A stretch of 64,000 nucleotides of DNA from Agarilytica sp045430345 (GCA_045430345.1 JAILXT010000008.1:62001-126000), one strand, 5' to 3'; positions 53,611 through 63,825 are shown, counted from the stretch's first letter. The notes: a model not told the origin generated them from the sequence alone. Numbers and translations: made by a program.

Positions 53611-53804
53611 AGGCCTTCAGTTAAGCATGTACCGTGTTAACTATGCAGCACAGACGATGATTACGTTTACATGTTAGAGGCACCCCTCAGATCAGCGAGA
53701 AGCGCAAGCACACTCCAATAGGAGGCAGCCACGGTTGAATAATAGGCCATATGCCTAAAAAAAGAAAAGGTGTGATTCAGCTAGGCTTCTCTAGCGACCT
53801 AACA

Positions 53805-54266
53805 TCAATTGGAAAATAAACGAAACACGCTATCCGGAGTGAAACCACGAGAAACCATAAAGCGGACTCTACGTGCTTTTTCCTTAGTATCCTCGATTGG
53901 GGTGTTAGCAAATTTTTTGGTATAGACCTCGTCAGCTAATTCGAACCAATCTTCATCTTCCTCATAGATATACGCCGCGATCAGGTATTCACTTACACCT
54001 CGTTGACGTAACTCTTGCTTGATGAACTTTGGCCCTTTGCCTTGTCCTTTTTTTGAGCGAATAAACAGTTCAACAAAGCGTTCTTCACTCTGTAAATTCG
54101 CTTCTGCCAAATTGGCCAGCTGTCTTTCTACTTTGTCTGCGTCAGGGAACTTACGAGAAAGCTTGGACAATAATTCTTGCTTAGAGTGCTCACGTCGTGC
54201 AAGCAGAGAGAGTGCGGCGCTTTTTATTGCTTGATCTTCAGACGCCGAGAAATCAGTTACCATCAT
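53805..54266 (-). CDS. recX: RecX family regulator of RecA
   Basis: 153 aa. Three RecX helical repeats are visible: SAALSLLARREHSKQELLSK; RFVELFIRSKKGQGKGPKFI; KARRVRFMVSRGFTPDSVFR. RecX inhibits RecA filaments. It lies 265 bases downstream of recA in the same direction, the normal arrangement. The gap holds no gene; the transcript may be continuous with recA. Confidence 0.94.
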   Translation of the reverse strand: MMVTDFSASEDQAIKSAALSLLARREHSKQELLSKLSRKFPDADKVERQLANLAEANLQSEERFVELFIRSKKGQGKGPKFIKQELRQRGVSEYLIAAYIYEEDEDWFELADEVYTKKFANTPIEDTKEKARRVRFMVSRGFTPDSVFRLFSN

Positions 54267-54531
54267 ATATATTAGCCGTTCTTAAAATACTACAAATTAC
54301 TCATTATTTTTATTATTAAAATCCCTATTGAGACATAGCGCCGCTATTCTCAGAGTCCTTTTTCCTTTTTCTACTACAACCGATAGCTGGCATTCCGATA
54401 AGCCATACCCGTGTCCGTCGCTCCTTTGCTTACGACGTATAGCGTATAGAAGGCCAGGGATTCTACAGAGCTATTCAGTCTAACCATAGCCCTGTAGTGA
54501 ATTTCTTATCCCAATATGCCAACTTTGTGCG

Positions 54532-55563
54532 CTAGGCCTCTTCTTCCTTCGCTAGAGCTTCACCAACAGCAGGCTCAACACCGAGTAACTCGGACTTAAT
54601 CTTGCTCTCTAAGAATTCGGCGATATCCGCATGCTCCCTCAAGTATTGAATAGCATTGGCCTTGCCTTGGCCTATTTTGTCACCGTTGTAGCTATACCAG
54701 GCACCCGCTTTATCGACGAGACCCAATTTAACACCATAATCCACGATTTCACCCAAACGATTTATCCCTTCACCATACAGGATTTGAAATTCCGTCTGCT
54801 TAAATGGCGGCGCAACTTTATTTTTGACTACTTTTACCCTGGTTTCAGAGCCAACGACTTCATCGCCATCTTTTACTGCACCGATTCGACGAATATCAAG
54901 ACGAACCGAGGAATAAAACTTCAACGCATTACCACCAGTAGTGGTTTCTGGATTACCAAACATAACCCCGATTTTCATACGGATTTGGTTGATGAAAATG
55001 GCCATGCAGTTAGCATTTTTAATATTGCCGGTAATCTTTCTTAAGGCTTGAGACATTAAACGAGCTTGCAACCCAACATGGTGATCACCCATATCGCCCT
55101 CAATCTCCGCTTTTGGCGTAAGCGCAGCAACGGAATCGACGACGATCACATCAATAGCGCCTGAACGTACCAACATGTCTGCAACCTCTAGCGCCTGCTC
55201 ACCTGTATCTGGCTGAGAAACAATAAGGTCATCAACATTTACACCTAATTTTTCGGCGTATAACGGGTCAAGAGCGTGTTCAGCATCAATAAAGGCACAA
55301 GTGCCGCCTTTCTTCTGAGCTTCTGCAATGACCTGTAAAGTGAGCGTGGTTTTACCTGATGATTCAGGACCAAAAATCTCGACGATTCGCCCCCGAGGAA
55401 GACCACCAATACCGAGAGCAACATCCAAACCAAGGGACCCGGTTGAAACGCTTGGAATCGCTTGCCTTTCCTGATCCCCCATACGCATTACGGTACCCTT
55501 ACCAAACTGTCTATCAATTTGAGTAAGTGCTGCTTGAAGTGCTTTTTCTTTATTGCTGTCCAT
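54532..55563 (-). CDS. recA: Recombinase RecA
   Basis: The start MDSNKEKALQ at 55563 (343 aa, the usual length) has AAAGG upstream; the longer frame to 55617 is not expected. Walker A GPESSGKTT, Walker B VIVVDSVAAL, and QIRMKIGVMFGNPETTTGG (loop L2) are canonical, and the C-terminus is acidic (AVGEALAKEEEA). It performs strand exchange and triggers LexA self-cleavage. A perfect LexA box lies 91 bases upstream. Confidence 0.98.
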   Translation of the reverse strand: MDSNKEKALQAALTQIDRQFGKGTVMRMGDQERQAIPSVSTGSLGLDVALGIGGLPRGRIVEIFGPESSGKTTLTLQVIAEAQKKGGTCAFIDAEHALDPLYAEKLGVNVDDLIVSQPDTGEQALEVADMLVRSGAIDVIVVDSVAALTPKAEIEGDMGDHHVGLQARLMSQALRKITGNIKNANCMAIFINQIRMKIGVMFGNPETTTGGNALKFYSSVRLDIRRIGAVKDGDEVVGSETRVKVVKNKVAPPFKQTEFQILYGEGINRLGEIVDYGVKLGLVDKAGAWYSYNGDKIGQGKANAIQYLREHADIAEFLESKIKSELLGVEPAVGEALAKEEEA

Positions 55564-55653
55564 TAAACCATCACCTTTGTATATCGTTATATATTTTGTA
55601 CCCACGTTGAATTCCATTCGTGTAGTGGATAAACATAGAGTAATCCAATATTA

Positions 55654-55669
55654 CTGTATACGCAAACAG
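55654..55669 (-). promoter_or_regulatory. LexA box of recA
   Basis: CTGTATACGCAAACAG fits CTG-N10-CAG and lies within the longer palindrome TTACTG...CAGTAA. It gives the host LexA consensus against which the boxes at 22219 and 23562 can be judged. Confidence 0.88.
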
Positions 55670-55699
55670 TAATATGTTTTTATACAGTGGTTGTGCTAA

Positions 55700-56194
55700 T
55701 TATTTATCTTTCACAGAAGTAAACCTCAGCAAAATTTCCAAAGCCTTCATCGTCGATTGACCCCGGACCTGCTCGCGATCACCCTCAAACATAAACTGTG
55801 AAGTTTCGACTCTTGTGCTAGAACCGACCGCAAAACATACCGTACCCACAGGCTTGTCCTCAGAGCCACCGCCGGGACCCGCTATCCCTGTAATTGCCAC
55901 GCCGATGTCAGACTGCGACTGGCGAAGCGCCCCTTCCACCATCGCTTTGGCAACTTCCTTACTGACAGCGCCATGGGCCCCAAGTAACTCACTAGATACA
56001 CCGAGTAAACGGCATTTCATATCGTTGCTATAGGTGATAAACCCGGCCTGAAACCACTCGGAGCTCCCTGGAATATCGGTGATTGCTCGCGCCACACCTC
56101 CGGCGGTGCAGGATTCAGCCGTCGTCACAACGAGGCCCTGTTGTGCGAGACTTTGCCCTAAAATCAGCGCCTGGCTGTAGGTAGAATTAGACAT
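55700..56194 (-). CDS. pncC: Nicotinamide-nucleotide amidase (CinA C-terminal domain)
   Basis: 164 aa. VVTTAESCTAGGVARAITDI carries the catalytic serine (TAESCTAG), and AITGIAGPGGGSEDKPVGTV is the second family motif. It deamidates NMN to NaMN for NAD salvage. The stand-alone domain is typical of gammaproteobacteria. It lies upstream of recA in the same direction, as in many relatives, and diverges from the DUF4124 gene. Confidence 0.94.
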   Translation of the reverse strand: MSNSTYSQALILGQSLAQQGLVVTTAESCTAGGVARAITDIPGSSEWFQAGFITYSNDMKCRLLGVSSELLGAHGAVSKEVAKAMVEGALRQSQSDIGVAITGIAGPGGGSEDKPVGTVCFAVGSSTRVETSQFMFEGDREQVRGQSTMKALEILLRFTSVKDK

Positions 56195-56385
56195 TGAGAA
56201 AACATAGGGGATGCCGCATGAATATGCAATAGATTGATCTTCAGTTTAAAAAGAATATCTACCTCTTGGCTTCAGACCACTTCTTTTGCGTCATTGAAGC
56301 GAAGAGCTTGCTAAAATTATATATACTGCCGTCTGATTATCACGTCCAATCGTCACACATAAGACATGCGCGCCAAGGAAATATT

Positions 56386-56838
56386 ATGAAAAAACTGATT
56401 ATTAAAAGCATCCTAATGATCTGTATTTTTATGGGGATATCTCAATACTTTGTATACATCATGACCGGGAAATCCCCCTTAGACGGATTCAAAACCCCTG
56501 ACTTGTCGTTTGGAACAAATGATATAAAAAACGCGGTAACTGGGGGCAAACAAACAGTTTATAAATGGGTCGACGAAAATGGCGTAACCCAATACACCGC
56601 GGAACCACCGCCAGAACAGGCCGTCACAACAGTTGAATTGGACCCAAACATGAATATCGTTAGGGGTATCGAGATGCCAGAAGAAGAAAAGGAAAAAGCA
56701 CCTCCAAAGGTTGCTTTACCCGAAGGCCCTATATACAGTCCCAAATCTGTCAAAAAGCTTATGGATGATGCACAAAACGTTCAAAAATTATTGGATGACC
56801 GTTTCAAGGAACAAGAAAAAGCACTCCAAGACATATAG
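56386..56838 (+). CDS. DUF4124 protein with signal anchor (150 aa)
   Basis: The start MKKLIIKSILMICIFMGISQ has AAGGA seven bases upstream; the frame extends to 56266 without a site. One N-terminal hydrophobic span, then YKWVDENGVTQYTAEPPPEQ, the DUF4124 core, found in periplasmic proteins. The C-terminus is helical (SVKKLMDDAQNVQKLLDDRF). Function is unknown. It lies between pncC and mutS on the plus strand. Confidence 0.82.
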   Translation: MKKLIIKSILMICIFMGISQYFVYIMTGKSPLDGFKTPDLSFGTNDIKNAVTGGKQTVYKWVDENGVTQYTAEPPPEQAVTTVELDPNMNIVRGIEMPEEEKEKAPPKVALPEGPIYSPKSVKKLMDDAQNVQKLLDDRFKEQEKALQDI

Positions 56839-56970
56839 CCTCTGCGATAAGCAATTCCATATTACTGACTTTTTGAGCCTGGAGTTGGCCTCTCAGCCAG
56901 CCCCAACGGTCACTTGTCGCTACATGATGAATGGCCTATTGTGCCGACTACCTACCCCCCTAAAAAACAT

Positions 56971-59535
56971 ATGACCACAGAAAAACAACACACCCCCATG
57001 ATGCAGCAATATCTGCGCATCAAATCCGACCACCCCCATGAACTTGTTTTTTATCGAATGGGTGATTTTTACGAGCTGTTTTTCGATGATGCAAAAAAAG
57101 CGGCTCAACTCCTCGATGTCACGCTTACGGCCCGAGGAAAATCAGGCGGAGAACCCATTCCAATGTGCGGCGTGCCTCACCACGCAGCGGAAAATTACCT
57201 AGCGAAACTGGTTAAACTCGGCGTATCAGTCGCGATATGCGAACAAATTGGAGATCCAGCAACCTCAAAAGGGCCTGTGGAACGCAAGGTTATGCGTGTT
57301 GTAACACCCGGAACAGTCAGTGATGAAGCCCTGCTCGACGAATCCAGAGACAATCTTTTAGTTGCTTACTACCAAGGCGCAGAAGGGTTCGGTATTTCCA
57401 GTTTAGACATGGGCAGCGGCCGCTTTGTCGTGTTTGATGCCCCAGACGAAACCGCGCTAATTGACGAGATCGCACGTTTACGCCCAGCAGAGCTTTTGGC
57501 CCAGGATAGTATTAGTCATCCAAATATTTTAAGCGAGAGAGCAGGCTTTCGACTTCGCCCTGAGTGGGAGTTTGATAACGACAGTGCCTTAAAACAACTT
57601 TCTAAGCATTTCAAAACACAGGACCTGGGCGGTTTTGGATGTGATCACTTACTTGCTGTCAATGCCGCTGGCTGCCTACTTTCCTATGCACAGGAAACCC
57701 AAAGAACATCGCTCGAGCATATTGCTTCGTTACAAGTTGAGCACCCAGACAACCGAGTGACGCTGGACGCTGCCACAAGACGTAATTTAGAGATAGACGT
57801 TAACCTCACCGGCGGCGAGGAGAATACCCTGTATAGCGTGCTCAACACCTCTAGCACCGCAATGGGTAGCCGGCTACTGAGACGCTGGCTAAACCTGCCG
57901 CTACGCCAAAAAGAAACACTCGAACAGCGACAGGACGCGATCCGCGACCTCCTCAATAATTACCTATTCGAACAAGTGAGTGGGCCGCTAAAAGATATTG
58001 GAGACCTAGAGAGAATCCTTACGCGTGTCGCCCTTCGATCAGCAAGACCAAGAGACTTATCTCGTCTTTGCAGTTCACTTGCCCAATACCCACTGCTTCA
58101 GCAGCTGATAGGAAACACTCAATCGGAAGGACTACAACTACTCGCAAACCAAATCCGTGAATTTCCCGATTTAGTGGAGCTGTTGAATAAGGCCCTCATC
58201 GAAAATCCCCCTGTTGTTATTCGAGAAGGTGGCGTCATTGCGGAAGGCTACGACGAAGAGCTCGATGAACTACGGGGCATCAGTACAAATGCAGGCGACT
58301 ACCTCGTTCGCCTGGAAACTCAAGAGCGAGAAAAAACAGGCCTATCGACATTAAAAGTTGGCTACAACCGCGTACACGGCTATTACATTGAAATCAGTAA
58401 ATCCCAAGCAGCCGAAGCGCCTGCCGAATACATTCGCCGGCAAACACTCAAAAACGCCGAACGTTTTATTACCCCCGAGCTTAAAGTCTTTGAAGATAAA
58501 GCCTTATCTGCGAAAAGCCGCGCACTATCGCGAGAAAAAGCACTTTACGACGAACTGATCGAAACCTTAAATACCCACTTAGGGCCACTCCAAATAGCCG
58601 CCGCTGCCGTCGCTCAACTGGATGTCCTGAATGTGCTGGCCGAGCGTGCCGAACAACTCAAACTTGTATGCCCCACCCTATCGAATAATAGCGGGATTGA
58701 AATCGAGCAAGGGCGACATCTTGTGGTGGAGCAAGTGCTCGACACGCCCTTTGTACCAAACGATACGACGCTAGATAACACCCAGCGCATGATGGTCATC
58801 ACGGGGCCCAACATGGGCGGTAAATCAACTTACATGCGCCAAACCGCGCTGATCACTTTGCTTGCTCAAATAGGCAGCTATGTCCCCGCCACCAAATGTG
58901 ACATCGGTTTGGTCGACCGTATCTTCACGCGCATAGGCTCTTCAGATGATCTTGCAGGCGGTCGCTCAACCTTCATGGTAGAAATGACAGAAACCGCAAA
59001 CATCTTAAACAACGCAACCGATAAGAGCCTCGTGCTAATGGACGAAATTGGGCGCGGTACAAGTACTTACGATGGGCTTTCGCTCGCCTGGGCAAGCGTG
59101 GAACATTTGGCGAAAAAAATTAAGGCCTTCACCTTATTTGCCACACACTACTTCGAGATAACATCGCTCGCAGAAACCCTTGAACACGTTGTGAATATTC
59201 ATCTAGATGCAACGGAACACAACGACAGCATTGTATTCCTCCACAATATTCAACGCGGGCCTGCCAGTAAGAGCTACGGTCTACAAGTCGCAAAACTCGC
59301 CGGCATCCCGGATATTGTGGTGAATCTCGCTAAGATACAGTTGGCGGCACTCGAAGCACCAAGCACTGCTTCGGCGGCCCCATCACCCTCCCCCAATACT
59401 TTTCAAGCCGACCTTTTCAGCGGCCAGGAACCCAGTAAAGTTGAAACTGCGCTTGAAGAGATGAACCCTGACGAGCTAACCCCAAGAGAGGCCTTACAAG
59501 CCCTGTACGACCTAAAAGCAAAACTAATCGAATAA
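56971..59535 (+). CDS. mutS: DNA mismatch repair protein MutS
   Basis: The start MTTEKQHTPMMQQYLRIK (56971) gives 854 aa; no clear ribosome site is seen and M at 56998 is an alternative. The mismatch-binding domain has FYRMGDFYELFFDDA with the Phe-x-Glu motif (GDFYELF). Walker A TGPNMGGKSTYMRQ, Walker B LVLMDEIGRGTSTYDG, and LFATHYFEIT follow, with the C-terminal ALQALYDLKAKL helix. It finds mismatches and recruits MutL. fdxA follows, as in many relatives. Confidence 0.97.
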   Translation: MTTEKQHTPMMQQYLRIKSDHPHELVFYRMGDFYELFFDDAKKAAQLLDVTLTARGKSGGEPIPMCGVPHHAAENYLAKLVKLGVSVAICEQIGDPATSKGPVERKVMRVVTPGTVSDEALLDESRDNLLVAYYQGAEGFGISSLDMGSGRFVVFDAPDETALIDEIARLRPAELLAQDSISHPNILSERAGFRLRPEWEFDNDSALKQLSKHFKTQDLGGFGCDHLLAVNAAGCLLSYAQETQRTSLEHIASLQVEHPDNRVTLDAATRRNLEIDVNLTGGEENTLYSVLNTSSTAMGSRLLRRWLNLPLRQKETLEQRQDAIRDLLNNYLFEQVSGPLKDIGDLERILTRVALRSARPRDLSRLCSSLAQYPLLQQLIGNTQSEGLQLLANQIREFPDLVELLNKALIENPPVVIREGGVIAEGYDEELDELRGISTNAGDYLVRLETQEREKTGLSTLKVGYNRVHGYYIEISKSQAAEAPAEYIRRQTLKNAERFITPELKVFEDKALSAKSRALSREKALYDELIETLNTHLGPLQIAAAAVAQLDVLNVLAERAEQLKLVCPTLSNNSGIEIEQGRHLVVEQVLDTPFVPNDTTLDNTQRMMVITGPNMGGKSTYMRQTALITLLAQIGSYVPATKCDIGLVDRIFTRIGSSDDLAGGRSTFMVEMTETANILNNATDKSLVLMDEIGRGTSTYDGLSLAWASVEHLAKKIKAFTLFATHYFEITSLAETLEHVVNIHLDATEHNDSIVFLHNIQRGPASKSYGLQVAKLAGIPDIVVNLAKIQLAALEAPSTASAAPSPSPNTFQADLFSGQEPSKVETALEEMNPDELTPREALQALYDLKAKLIE

Positions 59536-59623
59536 ACTTAGACTCAACGGGAATATGACAGGGTATTCCGACATTACCCCTATCCTGCTAGAATGCCGCC
59601 TCAAATTTTAGGAGATTGGCTCT

Positions 59624-59947
59624 ATGACGTTCGTAGTGGGCGAAAACTGCATCAAATGTAAGCACACCGATTGTGTGGAAGTGTGTCCCGTGGATTGCTT
59701 TTACGAAGGCCCCAATTTCCTTGTGATTCATCCAGACGAGTGCATTGATTGCGCACTTTGTGAACCAGAATGTCCAGTCGACGCTATTTTCGCTGAAGAC
59801 GAATTGCCTGCCGGACAAGAAGCCTTTCTTGAGCTTAATACTGAACTTGCAGAAGTATGGCCAAACATTACTGAGAAAAAAGACGCGCCTGCCGATGCTG
59901 AGGAGTGGGATGGTGTTGAAGGGAAATTAAAGCACTTAGAACGCTAG
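59624..59947 (+). CDS. fdxA: 7Fe ferredoxin FdxA
   Basis: 107 aa. CIKCKHTDCVEVCPVDCFYE and CIDCALCEPECPVDA give the cysteines of the [3Fe-4S] and [4Fe-4S] clusters. The C-terminus is the usual extension (LPAGQEAFLELNTELAEVWP). AGGAG precedes the start. It is an electron carrier, common just after mutS in gammaproteobacteria. A bidirectional terminator separates it from rpoS. Confidence 0.96.
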   Translation: MTFVVGENCIKCKHTDCVEVCPVDCFYEGPNFLVIHPDECIDCALCEPECPVDAIFAEDELPAGQEAFLELNTELAEVWPNITEKKDAPADAEEWDGVEGKLKHLER

Positions 59948-59968
59948 CCTCTCAGTAAAAATACAATC

Positions 59969-59997
59969 AAAAAAGCCGCGATTATCGCGGCTTTTTT
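59969..59997. terminator. Bidirectional terminator between fdxA and rpoS
   Basis: AAAAAAGCCGCGA and TCGCGGCTTTTTT pair perfectly over 13 bases with a three-base loop. The flanking A and T runs serve both strands, ending fdxA from the left and rpoS from the right. Confidence 0.92.
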
Positions 59998-60026
59998 ATA
60001 TCTTACAAACCTTAGGAAAACTGCGT

Positions 60027-61070
60027 TTATTGCGCGCCAAACAAAGAGCTCGCATCCAAACCTTGTTTTTCCAAAATATCCCGTAGACGACGTAGCGCTT
60101 CCACTTGGATTTGACGAACACGCTCACGAGTCAAACCAATTTCTCGGCCCACCTCTTCCAACGTGCTTGTCTCATGTCCTCGTAAACCGAAACGGCGAGC
60201 AACCACTTCACGCTGCTTCTCACACAACTCATCTAACCAGGAATCCAAGCTTGTACTAAGATCACTGTCTTGAAGCAGTTGTACAGGGTCGGAAACTTGT
60301 TGATCGGGCACTGTATCAACAACGGTTTTATCTGAAGAAGGTCCAACAGCAACATCCATCGATGTTACACGCTCGTTTAAAGCGAGCATTTTTTCAACAT
60401 CTGCAACCGGCTTATCCAATAAAGTGGCGATCTCATCTGCAGAGGGTTCGTGGTCAAGCTTTTGAGAAAGCTCCCGAGCCGCACGCAAATATACGTTCAA
60501 CTCTTTAACCACATGAATAGGTAAACGAATCGTACGCGTTTGGTTCATAATGGCTCGTTCGATTGTTTGCCGAATCCACCACGTCGCGTAAGTAGAGAAT
60601 CTAAAACCGCGCTCAGGGTCGAATTTTTCAACCGCGCGAATCAAGCCCAGGTTACCTTCTTCAATAAGGTCTAATAAGGCCAGGCCGCGATTTACATAGC
60701 GTCGCGATATCTTGACCACGAGGCGTAAATTACTTTCAATCATGCGCTTGCGAGAAGCTTCACAGCCTTTTAAGGCTTTGCGTGCGAAATACACTTCTTC
60801 TTCGGCACTCAATAAGGGGGAGAAACCAATTTCATTCAGGTACAACTGCGTCGCATCAAGCGTTTTCTGATACGAATCGTCTACGTCGTCATCTTTTTTG
60901 GCTTTCGCTTTAGGCTTTGCCTTAGCTTTAGGCTTCGCTTTAGCTTTAGTCGCTTTTTTTGCTGTTTTGGCTTTTACTGCTGGCGCTTCATCGAATGAAG
61001 CGTCCGACATTACTAACATCGCGTCGACTTCGCCACCTGAAGATACTGCTTCGAGTTCTTGTACTGACAT
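60027..61070 (-). CDS. rpoS: RNA polymerase sigma factor RpoS
   Basis: 347 aa. Region 1.2 (TQLYLNEIGFSPLLSAEEEV), region 2 (LDLIEEGNLGLIRAVEKFDP, RFSTYATWWIRQTIERAIMN), region 3, and region 4 (TSTLEEVGREIGLTRERVRQ) are intact. An unusual Lys/Ala/Pro tract (AKAKPKAKAKPKAKAKKDD, about residues 41-60) lies before region 1.2. It directs stationary-phase and stress transcription. nlpD lies upstream, where the main rpoS promoter usually is. Confidence 0.96.
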   Translation of the reverse strand: MSVQELEAVSSGGEVDAMLVMSDASFDEAPAVKAKTAKKATKAKAKPKAKAKPKAKAKKDDDVDDSYQKTLDATQLYLNEIGFSPLLSAEEEVYFARKALKGCEASRKRMIESNLRLVVKISRRYVNRGLALLDLIEEGNLGLIRAVEKFDPERGFRFSTYATWWIRQTIERAIMNQTRTIRLPIHVVKELNVYLRAARELSQKLDHEPSADEIATLLDKPVADVEKMLALNERVTSMDVAVGPSSDKTVVDTVPDQQVSDPVQLLQDSDLSTSLDSWLDELCEKQREVVARRFGLRGHETSTLEEVGREIGLTRERVRQIQVEALRRLRDILEKQGLDASSLFGAQ

Positions 61071-61251
61071 GACCGTGTTCCCCTTATGACCGTTCTTTTA
61101 TGATGCGAAACTACATGGTTTTCGCGTTTGTTATTAGATGGTATAAGCCCAATTTGTTAAGCATCGTCATCTAAGCACATCGAGGCAGGCGTTAAAAAAT
61201 ACACCACCTGTTAAGTATTTCGGCCATGATGGAAAATCTTTAAAAGATTTT

Positions 61252-62043
61252 TCACCGCTTGGGCAAATGTTTCAACGGATTGGTAGGTTTACCGTTTAAC
61301 CGAATCTCAAAGTGAAGCTTTACTGAGTCGGTCCCCGTTGATCCCATTTCGGCAATTTTTTGGCCTTTCTTAACATATGCACCTTCTTTCACGAGTAACG
61401 TGCGATTATGTGCATATGCGCTTAAATACTTCTCATTGTGTTTAACGATTACTAATTTGCCGTAACCTCGCAGCCCTTCTCCGGAATACACCACTTTTCC
61501 TCCGGAAGCCGCAATGACAGGCTCTCCCAATTTCCCACCAAGATCAATCCCCTTATTTAAGCCCCCATTTGCATGAAAACCCGAGATCAGCCTTCCGTTG
61601 CTCGGCCATACCCAAGTAACAGGTTTTCCTGACTGGCTGGCCGGTGGTGTGTTTGTAACCTTTGGCGTTTCTTTTTTCGAACGTGGTTTTGGTTGGGTTG
61701 ATGATTTTGGCAACACTTTAACCAATTTGGTCGTTTTTCTTACTGGCCCCTTTTTCGCAGTAACACTTTCACTTAATAAAAGCTGTTGGCCTGGGTAAAT
61801 GCGAAAGTCGCGGGAGATCCCATTAGCGGCGGCGAGTTTTTTGTAATCCAGATTGTAGCGCCAGGCTATCGAATATAGCGTTTCCCCCCGTGCCACATGG
61901 TGATGCGTGATCTTTGAAACGGGCGGCTGACGGGAGTCTGTTACCGGTGCGTAATGGGTATTTTGACCACACCCCATCAGAAAAACAGAGGTGATCAATA
62001 TATTTGACAGCAATCTAACACTTTTAACGGCATTCCGTGACAT
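61252..62043 (-). CDS. nlpD: Lipoprotein NlpD (LysM and LytM domains)
   Basis: 263 aa. The lipobox VFLMGC gives Cys25; the LysM domain is HHVARGETLYSIAWRYNLDY (about residues 49-95); a basic linker follows; and the LytM domain spans 145-260. The metal ligands of active M23 peptidases are absent (GLNKGIDLGG, LHFEIRLNG), as in other NlpD proteins that activate amidase AmiC at division. It lies 181 bases upstream of rpoS. Confidence 0.93.
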   Translation of the reverse strand: MSRNAVKSVRLLSNILITSVFLMGCGQNTHYAPVTDSRQPPVSKITHHHVARGETLYSIAWRYNLDYKKLAAANGISRDFRIYPGQQLLLSESVTAKKGPVRKTTKLVKVLPKSSTQPKPRSKKETPKVTNTPPASQSGKPVTWVWPSNGRLISGFHANGGLNKGIDLGGKLGEPVIAASGGKVVYSGEGLRGYGKLVIVKHNEKYLSAYAHNRTLLVKEGAYVKKGQKIAEMGSTGTDSVKLHFEIRLNGKPTNPLKHLPKR

Positions 62044-62221
62044 GGCCCACCAACTTAGTTGCTACTCAAAAAAGTATTAACCTCAATCATTAGAACGAAA
62101 TAAGCTTAATACAGATGATATATAATAAAACAATCTAAACAAAACCTATAAGAATCGATACGTTTGTTGAGATTTCCGACTTTTACTCATGCTTTTGACT
62201 GTTTTTTATCAATAAGTGTGA

Positions 62222-63163
62222 CTAGTCTCGCATTATCCGACCAGACAAAAACTCAGTCAAAAGTACTAGAGCGATTCCAAGCACTACAAATAGTATGACA
62301 TACCATAATTGTGCATCTTGCCCCGCCATAACATAGTAGTTCCACGGTAAAACATTCTCTTGAACCAGTGGTATCTCTTCGCCATGCCGATTCAGAACAG
62401 CTTCTACCGTATATTTCCACGGCCAAGTCACGTTTAGCGAGCCCACTAAAAAGCCAACAAGCATGGCAATCGTAGACTTAAAGTAGGTATCCAATAGCCA
62501 GGAGAGAAACTGAGAGAACACCAGTAAGCCTGCGACGCAGCCCGCACCGAAACTCGCGATAGCCAGCACATCGAGATTATTCACCGCCTCTAAAAACACC
62601 GAGTACAGTCCTAGCAACAAGAGGATGAAGCTCCCAGATATCCCCGGAAGGATCATGGCGCAGATCGCGATAAACCCTCCGCCGAACAAAATCCACCAAT
62701 CTCCTGGCAGCTGGGATGGCTTCGCAATTGACACTAAAACCACAATAGAAATCCCCAGAGCGCACAGTAACCACTGCTGCCAACGCCAATGCTCCTGCTC
62801 TTTTGCCAGTAAAATAATGGAGGCTGCAATCAAACCAGTGAAGAATCCCCACACAAGCAAGGGATAGCTATCTAGACAAAAACTAATAATTGAGGCGAAA
62901 GTCTTAATACTTATGAGAATGCCACCAAACACTGCAAGTAAGAAATTGCCATTAATATGCCGCCAGAATGCAGGAATACCTTCTTTGAATAGAATGGGTA
63001 AAGCCGAAGGACTGCATTTCGTCAGCGAGTGCAGAAGCTCATTATAGATACCCGTGATAAACGCGATCGTGCCGCCGGAAACACCCGGCACGACATCCGC
63101 CGCGCCCATCGCCAAGCCCTTGACCAGCAGCATCACATAATCTCGCGCAGAGCGATCCTTCAT
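62222..63163 (-). CDS. DUF368 membrane protein (candidate undecaprenyl-phosphate translocase)
   Basis: 313 aa, about eight to ten spans. Two inverted repeats each contain the family motif: VVPGVSGGTIAFITGIYNEL (about 24-43) and ILPGISGSFILLLLGLYSVF (about 165-185). DUF368 (PopT) members have been linked to recycling of undecaprenyl phosphate to the inner face of the membrane. It is inserted between pcm and nlpD in the same direction. Confidence 0.9.
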   Translation of the reverse strand: MKDRSARDYVMLLVKGLAMGAADVVPGVSGGTIAFITGIYNELLHSLTKCSPSALPILFKEGIPAFWRHINGNFLLAVFGGILISIKTFASIISFCLDSYPLLVWGFFTGLIAASIILLAKEQEHWRWQQWLLCALGISIVVLVSIAKPSQLPGDWWILFGGGFIAICAMILPGISGSFILLLLGLYSVFLEAVNNLDVLAIASFGAGCVAGLLVFSQFLSWLLDTYFKSTIAMLVGFLVGSLNVTWPWKYTVEAVLNRHGEEIPLVQENVLPWNYYVMAGQDAQLWYVILFVVLGIALVLLTEFLSGRIMRD

Positions 63164-63183
63164 ACAAAAACCTTTGAGTTAAA

Positions 63184-63825
63184 TTATCGAGTCACGCCGG
63201 AAAGCAAGGGCACAAATTTTACCGGCTCTAGTTTTTCGGTTCTGAATGTATCGCTATCCCCTTCACGAATCACCATGGTGAGGTATTGCGGGTCATCCCC
63301 GACGGGAATAACCAAAACGCCGTCCGGCGCGAGTTGATCAAGGAGACTCTGGGGAATCACACGTGGTGCCGCGGCTGAAATAATGCCTTCAAACACTCCC
63401 TCCTCCGGCCAACCTAAACCACCATCGGCGTGCTTGAAACGCACATTGCGATATCCGAGAAGACGCATGCGCTCACGCGCCTTATCTTGCAGTGGTTTAA
63501 TCCTCTCTATACTCAGTACTTCCCCCACCAATGGGGCCAAAATCGCGGTTTGATACCCAGAGCCGGTGCCAATTTCCAACACACGGTTTAACTTACCCGC
63601 CGCGCCAAGAAGCACTTCCGTCATCCGCGCAACGATATAGGGTTGCGAAAGTGTTTGCCCAAAACCAATAGGCAAGGCCGTGTCTTCATAAGCCCGATGA
63701 GATAACGCTTCGTCCAAGAAAATATGCCGGGGTGTGCTCGCCACAACCTCAAGAACGTCTTGATTGGTAACGCCCTGATCAAGTAAACGTTGGACCAGCC
63801 GGTCTCGCGTGCGCTTGGACGTCAT
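63184..63825 (-). CDS. pcm: Protein-L-isoaspartate O-methyltransferase
   Basis: The start MTSKRTRDRLVQRLLDQG (63825) has AAGG nine bases upstream; GTG at 63858 would add 11 residues. 213 aa. LPIGFGQTLSQPYIVARMTE and the AdoMet motif VLEIGTGSGYQTAIL are canonical. It repairs isoaspartate damage. It lies next to truD, with surE missing between them. Confidence 0.95.
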   Translation of the reverse strand: MTSKRTRDRLVQRLLDQGVTNQDVLEVVASTPRHIFLDEALSHRAYEDTALPIGFGQTLSQPYIVARMTEVLLGAAGKLNRVLEIGTGSGYQTAILAPLVGEVLSIERIKPLQDKARERMRLLGYRNVRFKHADGGLGWPEEGVFEGIISAAAPRVIPQSLLDQLAPDGVLVIPVGDDPQYLTMVIREGDSDTFRTEKLEPVKFVPLLSGVTR

